From contig JAFMSR010000012.1 of NCBI GenBank assembly GCA_022818135.1, forward strand, positions 13,149,664 to 13,213,663: 64,000 nt of DNA, written 5' to 3'. The translations under genes were made by a program, and so were the position numbers. The notes below the pieces were generated by a model. The model was given only the letters and a program-made list of their open reading frames with translations, had not been told where the DNA came from and did not search any database. Below, piece after piece: positions 10,381-22,139 of the stretch. Every line of letters begins with the position of its first letter. Positions within the stretch are counted from its first letter, which is position 1. Source of the DNA: Saxidomus purpurata (taxonomy: Eukaryota; Mollusca; Bivalvia; Venerida; Veneridae).

Positions 10381-12418
10381 GTAATTAAAGTAATTCGACA
10401 AAACGACAGAATATTTAGTTTTTTCATTTTTTTTCTTTTGTTGGCCATCTTAGTGAAAGAAGGTTCGGTTCCTTCAGAATTAAACATAATTTCAGATGCT
10501 ACACCAGTAGGATCGAGAAACGTTTGAAGAAGTTACCCTGTCACTAGAAGCAGAAACCTGAAGATGACAGCATCCGATCAGCTTTCTGTACCACGTGACA
10601 CTGTCACGACCACGGTAATCGACAAATTGAAACAACACAGAAATGTCCGGGATCAAGTTGCTGGAAATGTATTTGCGGATAATTTCCGGATCCATCAATT
10701 ACTGATCAGTCACAGACGTTTATTTATTGAGACGATTAACAAGTTTATTTATCCTCGAGGAAATGAAATCAAGATATCACTGTCAATATTTGCTTTTTGT
10801 ACAAATAAAAATGGATGTTGCTGAAGCATTTTAGCGGCGTATCGCGTAATTAGCCGTTAATAAACCTTTAATTCGATCCTTTATTAAATTGTGTTGTTAT
10901 AACAGATCGACATTTGCTCCCTCCCCAAGATAACACGGAACAATTATTTCCATGTGTTGAACACATCTTAGATGTATTAACCTTTACCAAAGGATATGAT
11001 GGTGGCGGCAAATGATTTCATCTTTGCGACCAGTGCAGATCATGATCAGCCTGCTCTGCTAGGCATGGTCTACACTTTTTGTTTAGTCATAAAACCTGAA
11101 GCGGCCATCCCTTGAACAAATAATAGTTATTATGGACAAGTTCTTTTAGAAATTCAGCGGATATATGTTAAACAAATCGTGGTTCTATATAATGTATTTT
11201 AGTTTCATGAAAACACAGCAGGCTCCACCACGCCAAAAAAGTGCACAAAACTGTTTTAACATAAAAATTAAAGGAAGTACGAAATTATATTATTTATTAT
11301 TATTTATTATTTAATAAATGCAACAGTCAGATTGATTATATTTTATATGTGACTAATATAAACTAGTTTCAATGCCATAGCAGCCATTCGTTGTTTGACA
11401 AACCTAGCTAAACAATATTGGTCCTTTTTTCAAACGCAGACAAGTTCGATACCTAGGCACGGCTGATTTCCCCGACAAGCATTCATTTCTTCTGTACGAA
11501 ATACATCGCACAACATCATTGTCAACCCCAGGCTACAGTGTATCTGTGACAGGCTCAAATTAAAATTAATTGATCCACCCATTCTAAGTGGGACCATTGC
11601 TCGGCTTGCACACAAATAAACAAGAATCCTTTCAAAAAAGTAGTTATTACCTTATTGCATGTACTTATCATTTATTACTCGTTACCTCTGATATGTGACC
11701 CATGCGTTTTCTGTTCGACCTACTCCTTTGATATTCATTACAAGATGTTCGAATATATTAAATCTGCGGCCTCTTCTATACTGGCGCTGGACTTTGGCTT
11801 TTCAAACACGTCCTTTTTCTTTTCGTTTTCTTTCATTTATTAATGTTTCAAAATGTTCCAGCCAAAGGGGCAATCAAAGTTCCCTACAATTTAGCAGATT
11901 TTTACATAAAAATTTTAAAAATTCGATCAAAGGTACGTAGAATATTAATGTTATAATCATTTCTTCAAGAAGAATATATATCGAGAAATGTATCGTTTGC
12001 GCGTGAAATGGAAATATAGCAACCTTTTGAAATCAGTTTTACCGAACTACAGCACATGATTCGATCAGCTGTACTGATATTTATTGGAGCTTTGAGGCTT
12101 GGAGGCAATCCATTCAATCATTTTGAGGTTATCAAAACCGCACTCGGTTTTAGGGTATGCTCGCTGAGGGCAAAAGTGGGTTTCGGTCTTTCACCGGCGG
12201 TAACCATATAACCACAGAGAGTTCAATTAAATGTTAAAAGACGTGTCCACCGAAAATGTATTGTCAGGAAATATGCGAATAGTGCAGATCATGATTAGAG
12301 TTGCAATGGTTAAATAAACACCAGTATTTTATTCATAGTAAAGTGAACTAGAAACTGTCTCCAAGCGCAAGATTCAACTTCATATTTAATGACAGAACCT
12401 CGAACGTACTATCTTTTA
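10381..12418. other. Intergenic, no gene seen
   Basis: AT-rich sequence with short chance frames (for example 10564-10824 and 11655-11843) lacking domains or splice context. A TTATTA-rich patch lies at about 11285-11310. Nothing else was supported. Confidence 0.4.
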
Positions 12419-12824
12419 CTGGGTGATTCAAACGATATCGATATATCAACGATAAAACATTTTCGATTCGTATCGATTGCCGTTTTGAAAAATCGATACA
12501 AAAGCTACACCGTGCAAGATCTCAGTTCACGTTCGAAAATTCCATCAAAACTCGACCAGAATATCAACAATCACTCTACCCAGAGTCAGGTTTTTCTAAC
12601 GAATGATAGTTTAAGAAAGTGGTCTCATAGGCAAAAATATTTCAGCACTGCAAGGGTTGATATTATTATAGACCAGAACCATATGTTTAGTACAAATATG
12701 GTCAAAAGATTTGGTAGAATATGTGTCAGTGACTATTTTACGCCCATGTATCGATATATCGCTGTATCGTGGATATTTCTAAATTGATATATCGATACAA
12801 AAATTTTAATCAATGACATCCCTA
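12419..12824. mobile_element. Possible hAT-like MITE with AT-rich inverted ends
   Basis: The left side reads 'ctgggtgattcaaacgatat' then 'cgatatatcaa'. The right side in reverse complement reads 'agggatgtcattgattaaaa' then 'tgtatcgatatatcaa'. These are imperfect inverted repeats rich in TATCGATA. A 132-codon frame (12389-12787) overlaps the element, has no known domain and runs through both ends, so I treat it as incidental. No convincing target duplication was seen. Confidence 0.45.
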
Positions 12825-14298
12825 CTTTTACTAAATAAATCGAGTTTGGTTGAAAGCAAAAGGTTCGCAGTTCTTAAGTAATGGCTGTCGATTAAAAGCT
12901 CACATCTTCCTTTAAATCTCCATGGTTATATTGCATAGTGTGCGTCTTTCAAGTGCATATTCTGGGTAATAGTAATTAATCAGAATTGCTTAGGGTGTAA
13001 TTTAAGGATTGGCCTAATTGATACCGATATTTCACAACGCCCTTCATTAAAGCCGCTCCATTTTTATACAAAACTATTAAAGCATGTAGGGAGAGAAAAA
13101 CGCGTAATTCAAAATAAACTTCTAATGACTAATCAACCCAAATCATTATCTCTGTTTTATTTTATCAGTCAAGAAGATGGAATGTAATTACAGTACTGGG
13201 CCAAAATTGACAGTTTCGCCATAAATGATTCAACGCTTTAAAACAACAGCACGCAAGCTCTTGACGGATAATGGTGTGGTTTTCGATCGAAAGATGGGGT
13301 CCTGGAAATGGATACTTTCTATTTTCTAACTGTTTAAGTAAACATTGTGATGGATATGTCACCTTTCTATCCGTATCTAAATTAGTTTTTTATTTTGCCT
13401 AATGACAATGGATTGCGTAAGCAAGAAACTGTTTTAAGATGCATCAGGGAGGTTATAATGGAACTGCTCTTTGTAAAGCAAAGCGAAAAGTTAGTTGGTG
13501 CATCTCATAGGTGTGTACGTCTTTTTGGGTTTGGATAGCATGTCCAGGTCAAACTTTCTCTTAACAGTCAAGTCACGAAGAAGTAAAATTTTCCAGTTAT
13601 ACTATAAAACGCAAGTATAATTCCGGACGCAAGTATAATACCGGACGAATGTTGTGTCGTCTTTGTAGTAGACTATTTTGAGACAGCTAAATAAATGGAT
13701 TCAATAAATATGACATTTCTCCCTGTCTAACTGTCTTATAACTTTAATTTTGAGCGGTGTTTTCTGTGCTATGTACTATATACTATGTGTTCCTGGTAAC
13801 TTACTTATATGTGTGCTGTTGTCATTTATATGTGCGGGGTTTATAATATGAATGTATGTAGATGAGAGAGTTAAATAAAGCATATAAATAGAGAAATAAA
13901 AATCCACAATTAAAGTTAACTTTTCTCATTCGTTGTACATTGCCCCCGTCAGACAAGAAATGAGATTACTGATATCAAAGAACCCTCCACCACCATAAAA
14001 ACAACAACAACAACAACTAGGAAATGTAATTTCCAGGATGTGAACAAGTGATTTTCTCTAAATCTCTACGTGTTTGTACAAAACAAATGTGATTCAGGGA
14101 TAGTGTTGTTGATTTCCTTAGAAATTGCAAAAGAGTTAAATATAATAAATCTTTGACGATGACGATATCTTTAGCATGCGCAATTTATATTGCCTCTAGC
14201 AGCAAATTAATTAAATTAAATTATTAATGAAAGCTTGAAACGTGCACGCACTCAAGGATATACTTTTTTACATGTACACAAAGACATATGTCTAATAA
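12825..14298. other. Intergenic, no gene seen
   Basis: No gene recognised. A small direct repeat 'cgcaagtataat.ccggacg' occurs twice at about 13610-13650. Confidence 0.4.
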
Positions 14299-14469
14299 AT
14301 ACCTTATCGAGGAATGATATATCTCTGTCGTTATGCATGTGGGAATGGCGAAGATAGAATTGGTTTTCTTGACAGATGTGCCAATAAAAACGTCATTCGT
14401 CTCAATGATTACTTTTTTTCCAGATCATATGATGATCTAAATTTTCTCTTTCAGAGTTTATACAGATAG
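14299..14469 (+). pseudogene. Exon-like frame shared with inverted copy at 23.8 kb
   Basis: An open frame of 56 codons ends at TAG (14467-14469) and contains GEDRIGF and DRCANKNVI followed by a DYFF motif. The same DNA is present in reverse complement at about 23775-23945, where DRCANKNVI and DYFF are also encoded, but there one extra T puts the preceding EDRIGF segment out of frame. Retention of the same peptide in diverged copies suggests that this was once protein-coding sequence. There is no ATG start and no clear flanking gene, so I treat it as an exon relic. I do not recognise the family. Confidence 0.4.
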
Positions 14470-15212
14470 AGACATTTATACTTTATAGACACATGCTCAC
14501 ATAAACTTTGTTTATGTATGAATAAAGGTACACGAACCTCGTATCACCCAATAATAGTAAATATGTTATCTTAGTTTTTGATTTACATTTTCTCAGAATT
14601 AGATATTTTGAAATATATCAAAATCAAAATTTATTTATCAATTAAATATTGCAAAATGTATATCATTGTGAGGTATGATTTTTGTCTTTAATTGATGTTT
14701 TTCTCCTAAACCAGCATTTTTTGCTCTTTTTTTCAAGGATGAGTGTAGGAACCCCAAAGATGAAGGTGAAATACGTTTGCAATATAAGTAAAACTTTCGA
14801 CAAATACGAAGATCAAATGTGAAATAATTTTACCCTATATGTCAAAAAAAATTTCAACTGGTTTTCACAATTTTATAAAATATTTCAATAAATTTGTTAT
14901 GCCACAGTCGGCTTCGTTGGCTCGGTCGCGCAACATCCAACCCGCGATGGAAATATACCGGAACCAAGAAGCTCTGTAAAAGTGCCAGGCTGAACTGACT
15001 GCAGACAAGGATATAATCGTAAAAGGTAGCTAAATAGTCAAAATATCACAGTGAAACATCTTGTGCTGAAGAAATAAGATGTTGTATTTATGCTTAAAAA
15101 TGACATGAGTTTTCAATATGTCCAGAGCTAATTTCTTCCTACCGACATCCCGGCTAATTCCGGACATTGGCTTTGAGCGTCGATTATGAATGTCACTGAA
15201 CGTATGACACCC
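14470..15212. other. Intergenic upstream of the acidic-protein gene
   Basis: AT-rich sequence without a reading frame I can support; it leads into the CRE/X-box promoter patch. Confidence 0.4.
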
Positions 15213-15256
15213 TGACGTCTTTTACGTCATATAATTGACGTAGACGTCATAGCAAC
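15213..15256 (+). promoter_or_regulatory. CRE cluster plus RFX X-box-like site
   Basis: Four CRE-related cores lie within 38 bases: TGACGTCT (15213), TACGTCA (15223), TGACGTA (15236) and GACGTCAT (15243). The last is part of 'GACGTCATAGCAAC' (15243-15256), which fits the RFX X-box consensus RYYNYYWWRRNRAC at 13 of 14 positions. It lies 61 bp upstream of the ATG at 15317. In animals, X-boxes near start sites are typical of ciliary genes, and CRE/CREM sites of testis or cAMP-responsive genes. Function here is inferred. Confidence 0.5.
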
Positions 15257-15316
15257 ATAAGAGAAGCGCAAAACTCACTACAGTACATTTTAACAACTTA
15301 TTGAAGAAAAATCAAT

Positions 15317-17048
15317 ATGTCCAGTAGAGACCAGTGGTATAAACCAAATCTGCTATACAACATACATTGGCGTGAGTAGTTTTAAGTCACTTTATTAAAA
15401 AATATTTTGTAAGTTGATTTAGGTATCTAGCTGTATTTCTAAATTATTCTCATACACAACTTGTAGTCTCCACACAGGACACATCTTTTAACATTGTGCG
15501 TGTTATTTCTGTTTATAAATGCAAAACAGAAAAGAGCGATATACATATTTCTTTTAGCTTTTATTTTCTTTGTGTTATACATATCTAAATGTGTATGTCC
15601 CAGAAAAGTCGCGCAAAGACCACCCTCCTATATCCTATTCATATGTATTAAGGCAGTCGCTTAGGTAAGGAGTTGCCTAAGTTTTTAATGTTTGCTTATA
15701 TAATGTCATTGGTTATAATAATACGTAACAGAAGGGTCGTTTTTTTGTCATTTCAGAACCTCCGAAAAAGCCAGAGCCGCCAAAGATGGTAGTCGAAACA
15801 GTTCGCTTCAACCCAAGTATTTGTACATGCGGTGAGCATAATTGTGAACCTCGCTACAGAATGGAGAGAAGGGTTGTGTGGAAAAATTATGAAATACCTA
15901 GTTCCAAACAGAGAGCGGGAGAAATTGGTGAAATGATGAAAAGTGGTGACGGTTTTGAAAAGAAAAGTTTAGAAAATGATTCCAAAGTCAACGATCTCGT
16001 AGATGATAACGAAAAAGATGTCAGCAAAGACGGAAAGGGTGATTATGGTGTTTGGAAGACTGAAGAGAACAAAGAAAATAGTTACAACGGATCTGATAAT
16101 GGAAATGATGTAAGTTTGAAGACAGAGAACGACAGGGAAAATGGTGACAAAAGATGTGATAGGAAGGGAAAAGATTACCAGGAAAGTGGTGATGATAGCA
16201 GATGTTGTAGCAAAGGTGATTGCACGGGGAAAGATGATTGCAGGGAAAGAGACAGAGAGAACAGATCTTGTATTAACGGTGACGACCCGAAGAAAAAAGC
16301 TAGCAGGGAACGTGGTGATGACAACATATATGGTGGCAATGGTGATGACATGAATAAGACTATTTACATGGAAAGTGATGGCTATAGCTTCTGTGGCGGT
16401 AATGGTGACGACATGGAGAAAAATGTTTACAGAGAAAGTGATGAAGATGATAGGCCTACTGACGGTAGATATGTAGATAGTTTGAACACAGATGAAGTCA
16501 TGGTAGGTAGTGAATTTGACAGCGGTGGTGGCAGTGATGACGGAGTAAAGACGAAAAGAGCTAGGGAAAGTAGTGAAGATAATAAGAATGTTGATGGTCA
16601 CAGACAAGACAGTAGTAACGAAAATAAGAGTGGCAACAATAACGAGATGGAGATAAATGGTAACAGGAAAAGTATTACAGACTGTCTTGATAATGAAGAT
16701 GGTGTTGATGATAATAGCTTGCAGACCGGTGGAAATCGGGCATGCAGTAATGACGATACTGCCTTCTGTCGTCAGAATGACGGTGCTGCTATTAGTGAAG
16801 ATGAGGAAAATGCTGACGAGTATGGTGTTTGTAATAGCGGCAGATGTGAGGATACAGCTAAAGATTTAAATGGTTACCACGATGGCAAAAGTAAGATTGT
16901 ATATGATGGTGGCAAAGATTACCAAGAAAGTTTTGGAGATGAAATTTCGCCCGCATTCGGAATACTTTCTATATATTGCAACAGTGTGATACATTGTATG
17001 GTAAGTGAAAAGGGGAATTTAACGAAAAAACTAGTCCTCGTAGTTTAA
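15317..17048 (+). CDS. Acidic Asp/Asn/Gly-rich protein, at least two exons
   Basis: Exon 1 (15317-15371) encodes 18 residues beginning MSSRDQWYKPN plus one base, then a GT donor (gtgagt). Exon 2 starts at 15757 after 'tttttttgtcatttcag'. The split codon joins in frame (Gln) and continues PPKKPEPPK into the long open frame, giving about 448 residues. Residues 20-75 are proline/lysine- and then Cys-containing (a CTCGEHNC motif) and look folded. From about residue 90 to 410 the protein is highly acidic and hydrophilic, dominated by Asp, Asn, Gly, Glu and Lys, with scattered Cys and a tandem repeat of GGNGDDM units about 24 residues apart; it is probably disordered. The frame ends at 17048, but 'ATG|GTAAGT' at 17000/17001 is a strong donor, and an acceptor at 18028 would add seven codons and a TGA at 18050. 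The family is not recognised. The promoter hints at a ciliary or sperm role. Confidence 0.65.
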
Positions 17049-17052
17049 TAAA

Positions 17053-18310
17053 CTTAATGGTTAAAATGAAATAGAGTGCCTACCATACAGGTTTACTTAA
17101 TTTAAAGCCAACACCAGCTGTACCGAAATATCTGACCGAGTTAACATTTTCGAAAAAACACGTTACAGACTCCGTTCATCGGAAAGAAATGACTTAAGAA
17201 ATCACAAACCTAGAACAAATTTTGAAAATTCATCGTTACACCAGTATTGATTTTGGAATAAAAACCTCTTGAAATCGAAATATCTCTTCAATATCATCTT
17301 TCAAATACAAATACAAGAACTTCATTTTTCAAAAACAGCAGCAATATTTCAAGAATATAAATTCCACATGCGCTACGCTTTAGATAAATTTAGATAAATT
17401 TGTGTTCTGTATAACTGATAATTATAATTTCACTTTTGAGGTATGACGAGTGTTTGTCGGGATCGAAGTATATTTGCATAAAGTATAGTTGTTTTTCATT
17501 TACCGTTTTCTTTTACCGCCTTTTTGTTTATTTTCTAGAAGGCCACATTGTAAATAAGTTTTGTATGTTTTGAACATTGTTTATGTGTAAACCTTCTTTA
17601 AATAAAGACATTATTATTATGTGTAAGATCTCTTTCACGAAATAAACTCGTTTGAGTCGTTTCACATTCAGTGAAAGAGTAATATTAATGAATAAAAAAA
17701 ATTGTGAAGTATATGTAGTTAAATGGTATCGACCATCAATCTAAATTTTTATTGTTTAAAATACTAAATGCAGGTAGTGTAATTGTAATTTTGCACATTG
17801 TATAATATCTTTGTATGATCTGCATTGTTTTATTTGTGATAAAAACCCACAATAGTTTAGAACTTTCTTTGATAATAATGTCAATGTCTCCTGCCGTGAT
17901 GTCATTTTCATCGTAAACATAACTTGTGTTTTCTGTGTAATACACATATAGCTTCAATGTATTTTCACCAACCTTTGTTTATATCAGTATATAAAATAAT
18001 AATTCGCACGTTTTTCACTTATTTTCAGGTTGACAGCTCATTCGGACAATGATTTACAGAAGCGTTTCTGACATTTTAAATCATAACCATAAAATCTGAG
18101 GATATTTTTTGTTGCTGTGGAAATGCAAATTTTAATAATTAAAACAATACATGTGTCTACATCAAACTTGTGTTAATTACTTTGGCATGCATTCTATCAT
18201 GAAAAAATCATGACAGCTAGCGTGTCTCATAAAATAAGTCCACTCCTTTAAAGTCATAGTAGGCCTACATCTTAAAGGTCCTAAGAATTGTCATTTCTTT
18301 CATGCAACAG
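17053..18310. other. Downstream region; possible last intron and a LINE-like 3' tail
   Basis: 17520-17620 reads like a retrotransposon 3' end ('aaataaagacattattatta'), similar in style to the (ATT)n-tailed LINE at 27.2 kb. A consensus acceptor 'cacttattttcag' ends at 18028 and would give exon 3 (18029-18052) of the acidic-protein gene. No other gene was seen. Confidence 0.4.
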
Positions 18311-18550
18311 TCAACTGTTTTCTTGGTTTTCGGCAAAGTAGTTTACGACCAATGACACAAATTCCCTCACAAAATACCTTTTCAGGCAAACCTGAAAGAT
18401 TCTGAAAGTATCGTCTAGTGTGTTGCCGAATTCTTCAGGTATCAAAACAGTGACGACACCTATTGTTTGGTTGGTCCTAAGCAAATTGTCAATTTTTCCA
18501 AATTTCATTGAAATTTCGGTACAAACCCATGTACCAGGAGCTACGCAGTT
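18311..18550 (-). CDS. Exon-like frame, unknown protein (partial)
   Basis: On the minus strand a frame open from about 18550 to a TGA at 18311-18313 gives about 79 residues, including APGTWVCTEIS, TIGVVTVLIPEEFGNT and a C-terminal stretch with KRYFVREFVSLVV. The composition (balanced hydrophobic and charged residues, few low-complexity runs) looks like real protein rather than chance AT-rich translation. An internal ATG at 18508 gives 65 residues, but the frame continues upstream, so this is more likely a terminal exon than a whole gene. A weak acceptor (tag at about 18544) is possible. The alternating hydrophobic segments around PG and VVTVLIP faintly recall TIR/SEFIR-type signalling folds, but that is speculative. 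Confidence 0.35.
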   Translation of the reverse strand, partial: NCVAPGTWVCTEISMKFGKIDNLLRTNQTIGVVTVLIPEEFGNTLDDTFRIFQVCLKRYFVREFVSLVVNYFAENQENS

Positions 18551-18555
18551 TCAAA

Positions 18556-19631
18556 TTCCAGACATGGATAGGGTTGTTTCTTTTCTATATAACATATAAA
18601 AGATATAACATCACATAACGTTATATTTGTCGAGCAGAGGTTTATGAGAGGTCTATCCACAAAGATAGTTTTTGATGTCTGCCCAAATTAGGCACACACA
18701 ATCACCCAGAGTGGGGTTAGCCTGTATTCCCCATAAAGAGCTTCATCCAACCAGCCATAAGGGGTAAAACCATTTCGTTTCTGTAGAATATAGAGGTGAC
18801 AGAATGTTGTTTAGATTATCTTAAGATGTTAATTTCATAGATGTTTAGAAATTTTCATCTCGTCAAAGTCAAACAGCATTTCAATGTACAAAAATGTACA
18901 TATTTTCTTCAAATCACATCATATAAATACAAGATGTCAAAACATATTACAAAATGTTTAAGATTACATTTTTCAAGGAGGGATAACATTTTTTTTCTCA
19001 GTAATATGAATAGTTCAGATAGGAAGGTTAAGTATTCATTATATTAGTAAAAAGACCGTTATTTCTATCATAAAAAACGTTTCAATGTTACAGTTTACAA
19101 TTGATGCATAGTGCAAGGAACCCAGACTACAGTTATACAGATAAATCCTTCGGTTAGGCTGTCTTAGTATATAATGTATTTGAAAATAAAGAGAATAGAA
19201 TATTGTAGACAAATAAATATCTTTCTGTATCTAATAATGATGCACGCAAATAAATGTTCATAGAGAATATATTAATGTCCATTATTTCAGTATAAAAATG
19301 TATCGGACAAAATAAATGGCCTTTAAAAAGAAGGTTCTTGGAAATTGTTTATCATTTTCTGGATTCTTAATGCATAGATGCAATTAGTGGGAGAATAGAG
19401 TATCACAGTACCATGTACTTCTTACCGTTCACATGGAATCAATTGACAAAAGATTATTAAGTAGGCTGAACAGAAATTCGACATGTATGCATTTAAGTAG
19501 GGCCGTTTTTCGGAATATAAATACACATACGAGCGCAGTCCTTTTCCATTTAGTATTATCTAGTATAAAGATAAAATTTATAAATTATACTTTATTTTGT
19601 TTCTTGCAATTTGACGTCCGTTCCCTAACAT
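18556..19631. other. Intergenic, no gene seen
   Basis: AT-rich with a 68-codon chance frame at 18841-19047. No repeat family was recognised. Confidence 0.4.
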
Positions 19632-19796
19632 TATTTCAGTTGTTTACAGGCGGGCAATTTATTCAACCTGGCATGGAAAAGTACTCGCTCCAATCTGCCA
19701 CCTTTGTCACGGATAGACTCGGCTCGAACCCGGCAACCAATGAGAAGTTTAGTGTTTCAAGTCAGTTACCTAACCACTCGCCTACACGGGTAGGTC
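19632..19796 (-). mobile_element. tRNA-headed SINE, degenerate
   Basis: In reverse complement the sequence begins with an A-box-like 'taggcgagtggttagg' (19775-19790) and a B-box-like 'gggttcgagcc' (19721-19731), about 55 bases apart as in tRNA-derived RNA polymerase III promoters. The body then reads 'attgcccgcctgtaaacaac' and 'ctgaaataatg', which I associate with bivalve tRNA-SINE bodies. It does not fold as a full tRNA. It lies directly beyond the tail of the minus-strand LINE fragment. Confidence 0.5.
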
Positions 19797-19841
19797 GACA
19801 AAGCTTCTTAACGCCCCGCCCACAAATTCTACACGAAGTAG

Positions 19842-20525
19842 TAATAATAATGATAATAAAAGCTTTATTTACTTAAAGTGACACATATGAACACATATAT
19901 TCTTATTTTCAATATGGCCTTCAAAGTGAAGAAACAAAAGAAAAAGCATTATACTTAAACAAATCACCTGGCAAAGTTAACACTGGAAAGACACATTTAA
20001 ACATAACACTTTTAAACATTTTGTTAATAAATGCATTCATACATAAACATTCACTGACAGACACTCAAAGGACATGAATATAAAGTAAACATATAAACAT
20101 GTTAAAGAAAATGTAGATTAACTTATCATTCACACAATAAATAATGCTTACACTTTCTTTGAACGTTTTAAGAGTTTTCGAAGTACGTATATTTAAAGGA
20201 TTGTCATTCCATATATTTTTGCTATAATTTGTGAATGATGTTGCCATGTATTTAGTACGAGGTGTTATCTGTATGACAAGATCTTTGTTTGATACTGATC
20301 TTAACTGGAATGTTTTAGTGTCAGAAAACGTTACAATATCTGCCAAATATGATGGGGCGTTGTTATTCATAATTTTATATATCAGGACAACAAAGTGGTA
20401 TTTGCATCGGTCTGAAAAACTCAGTCATTTTAATTCTTGTAATAGCTCTGCCGATGGTGTTCGCATCGGTTCATTAAGTATTATTTTTGCAACTCGTTTC
20501 TATAGTTTTCTATTTTTCTTAGACA
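19842..20525 (-). mobile_element. Non-LTR retrotransposon 3' fragment (same family as 25-27 kb)
   Basis: On the minus strand the C-terminal part of a LINE ORF2 is visible. It contains RVAKIILNEP followed by HRTPSAELL-type sequence, then, after a frameshift, DRCKYH and NNNAPSYLADIVTFSDT, and further on SKNIWNDNPLNIR. Each segment aligns with the corresponding part of the copy at 26.2-26.6 kb (DRCKYH, PDYMYEIVTFS, SKNIWNEIPLDI). An amber codon and at least one frameshift interrupt it. The 3' end 'aataaagcttttattatcat' at 19842-19870 followed by ATT units matches the tail style of the other copy. It is 5'-truncated and dead. Confidence 0.85.
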
Positions 20526-20927
20526 TACAGAGAGAAACAGAAACATGAAGTATTGTTGCAGAGATGTTTATTTCATGCTAAATCTAATTATATGATGATT
20601 GGATGATACCCCAAGGCCCTACAATGCTTCTGGTACTTGTATGTTTTAGCCTTATTGATTCATAATGTTGTCCAATGATATATGCCTCTTAGTCTTAACT
20701 TAATCATTAGGTGGGTCTTATCGTACTTGAAAAACATGTTTTAGACAATGCTTTATGCTTCTCAAAAAGAGTCTGATGAGTTTTACCTGTTTTAGCGGCT
20801 ACCAGTATAGCGTGTCAAAAGCAACCTCTATACTATTGTTGTAAAAGGCGATACCATGATCCTTTTACGCGGATATAATAAACTTTGGCACGTTCTTTCA
20901 AAGGTTGTTGCTGAACAAGAAGCGGAT
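20526..20927. other. Intergenic, no gene seen
   Basis: No gene or repeat was recognised between the LINE fragment and the SINE. Confidence 0.4.
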
Positions 20928-21058
20928 ACAGGCTTAACGGCTTAGTCAATGCATTGTTGCTCCAGGATTGGAGGATCCTGGGTTCGATCCTCGCCAGTAC
21001 CCAAGTAGTGGTTGTGTCCTTAAGCAAGACACAGATAATACCGCATTGCCCCCGCCTC

Positions 21059-21118
<60 letters not shown>

Positions 21119-21190
21119 GAGGTTGATTCCATGTGGAGTGAGTCTCAAGAGCGATTAATATAAGTAGCAAGAACTTGTTTCGCCAGCGAT
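20928..21190 (+). mobile_element. tRNA-headed SINE, copy 1 (with CT expansion)
   Basis: A B-box 'gggttcgatcc' at 20980-20990 follows a weak A-box region near 20940. The body contains 'cttaagcaagacacagataa', 'ccgcattgcccc', then 'tcgaggttgattccat', 'gagtctcaagagcgattaat' and 'agaacttgtttcgc'. The same ordered body occurs at 32.8-32.9 kb, which defines a family. Within this copy a C-run and a (CT)n tract interrupt the body, where copy 2 has only 'cctccctctcttcgagg'. Confidence 0.8.
21069..21115 (+). repeat. (CT)n microsatellite inside SINE
   Basis: About 23 CT units follow a C-run (about 21057-21069). The other SINE copy has a short CTCTC at the same position, so this is an expansion of an element-internal pyrimidine tract. 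Confidence 0.97.
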
Positions 21191-21239
21191 GGTTAATAGA
21201 TTAGAATAAATAACAGAAAAAAGAAGAAAATAGACATTG

Positions 21240-21830
21240 TTCAGTACCAATGTATGCACCTCCCCGTCTAACCAAGGGTACCATTGAAGTGCCAAGACCT
21301 ATAATATAGTGCGCATATTTGTTATCAAAAAGACGGTATAGCAAATTATATAACACCTCGGAAGAATTGGTTCTTGTAACGTCTGCAAAGACTGTATTAT
21401 TTTACGCATGAAGTACCATTCCTATCTACCACACAAGGCCTTGCTATGTACTGATACGTTACGAATATTTTAGAGACATACATTTTGTTGACTTTCTCTT
21501 TTTCCCGAATCGTTTGCATATGTCTCCGCGGGCATTCTTAAACCCATTTCAATAACTTGTTTCGGTCGGAAAGTGTGACATGCTAATTATTTTGTCCATA
21601 TTCATGAAAACAAATCAGACAATGGTTCTATTCTGTCTAACACCATTAGTTTGAAATATTGGCTGGTATCATTCCAAGTATATGGCATGAATAGAACAGT
21701 AAACTTTAAATCCAATCTGTGCATGAACACATATGTGTAATGTGCCAATGGCATCATTCTGTCGCTTTTGTAAACTTCCCTTCTATAAAAGTTATATGTA
21801 TATGTATAAATGTACTTATTTGTCTATTTG
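21240..21830 (+). repeat. Dispersed duplicated block, copy 1 (others 30.5 and 32.5 kb)
   Basis: It shares ordered motifs with 30.5-31.2 and 32.45-33.4 kb: 'aagacctataat', 'tagcaaattatataac', 'agaattggttcttgtaac', 'tctgcaaagactgta', later 'caccattagtttgaaatatt', 'ccaagtatatggcatgaata' and 'gccaatggcatcattctgtc'. Divergence is high. No coding capacity was recognised. Confidence 0.7.
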
Positions 21831-22139
21831 ACATTAAAGGCAAGTAAAGAGCTCGATTCAGTTTGACGTATGATTTGAAAATGCCTGATTGTTTTACAGA
21901 GACTACACAATTTTGTTCGTATTTGAATATAGCAGTCAATGTTTAAAATAACTATTAGTGGTGGGCGTTTCTTCTCTTTATCATTTGAATTTGAGCATTG
22001 GGAGTAGAAATATCAAAGTTCATTACCGGCTCAAAAGTATTCACGTATCGAATCGACTACTCTTTAATAAAATAGATTGTTAGTGCAAATAAGGATCTTG
22101 TTAAATTTGTCCCGATTCTGACATACTCTTTGCAGAGCT

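Noticed and set aside
16141..16869. Alternative-frame frames (70 codons each) inside the acidic gene
   Set aside because: They are out-of-frame shadows of the Asp/Asn/Gly-rich coding region with no start context of their own.
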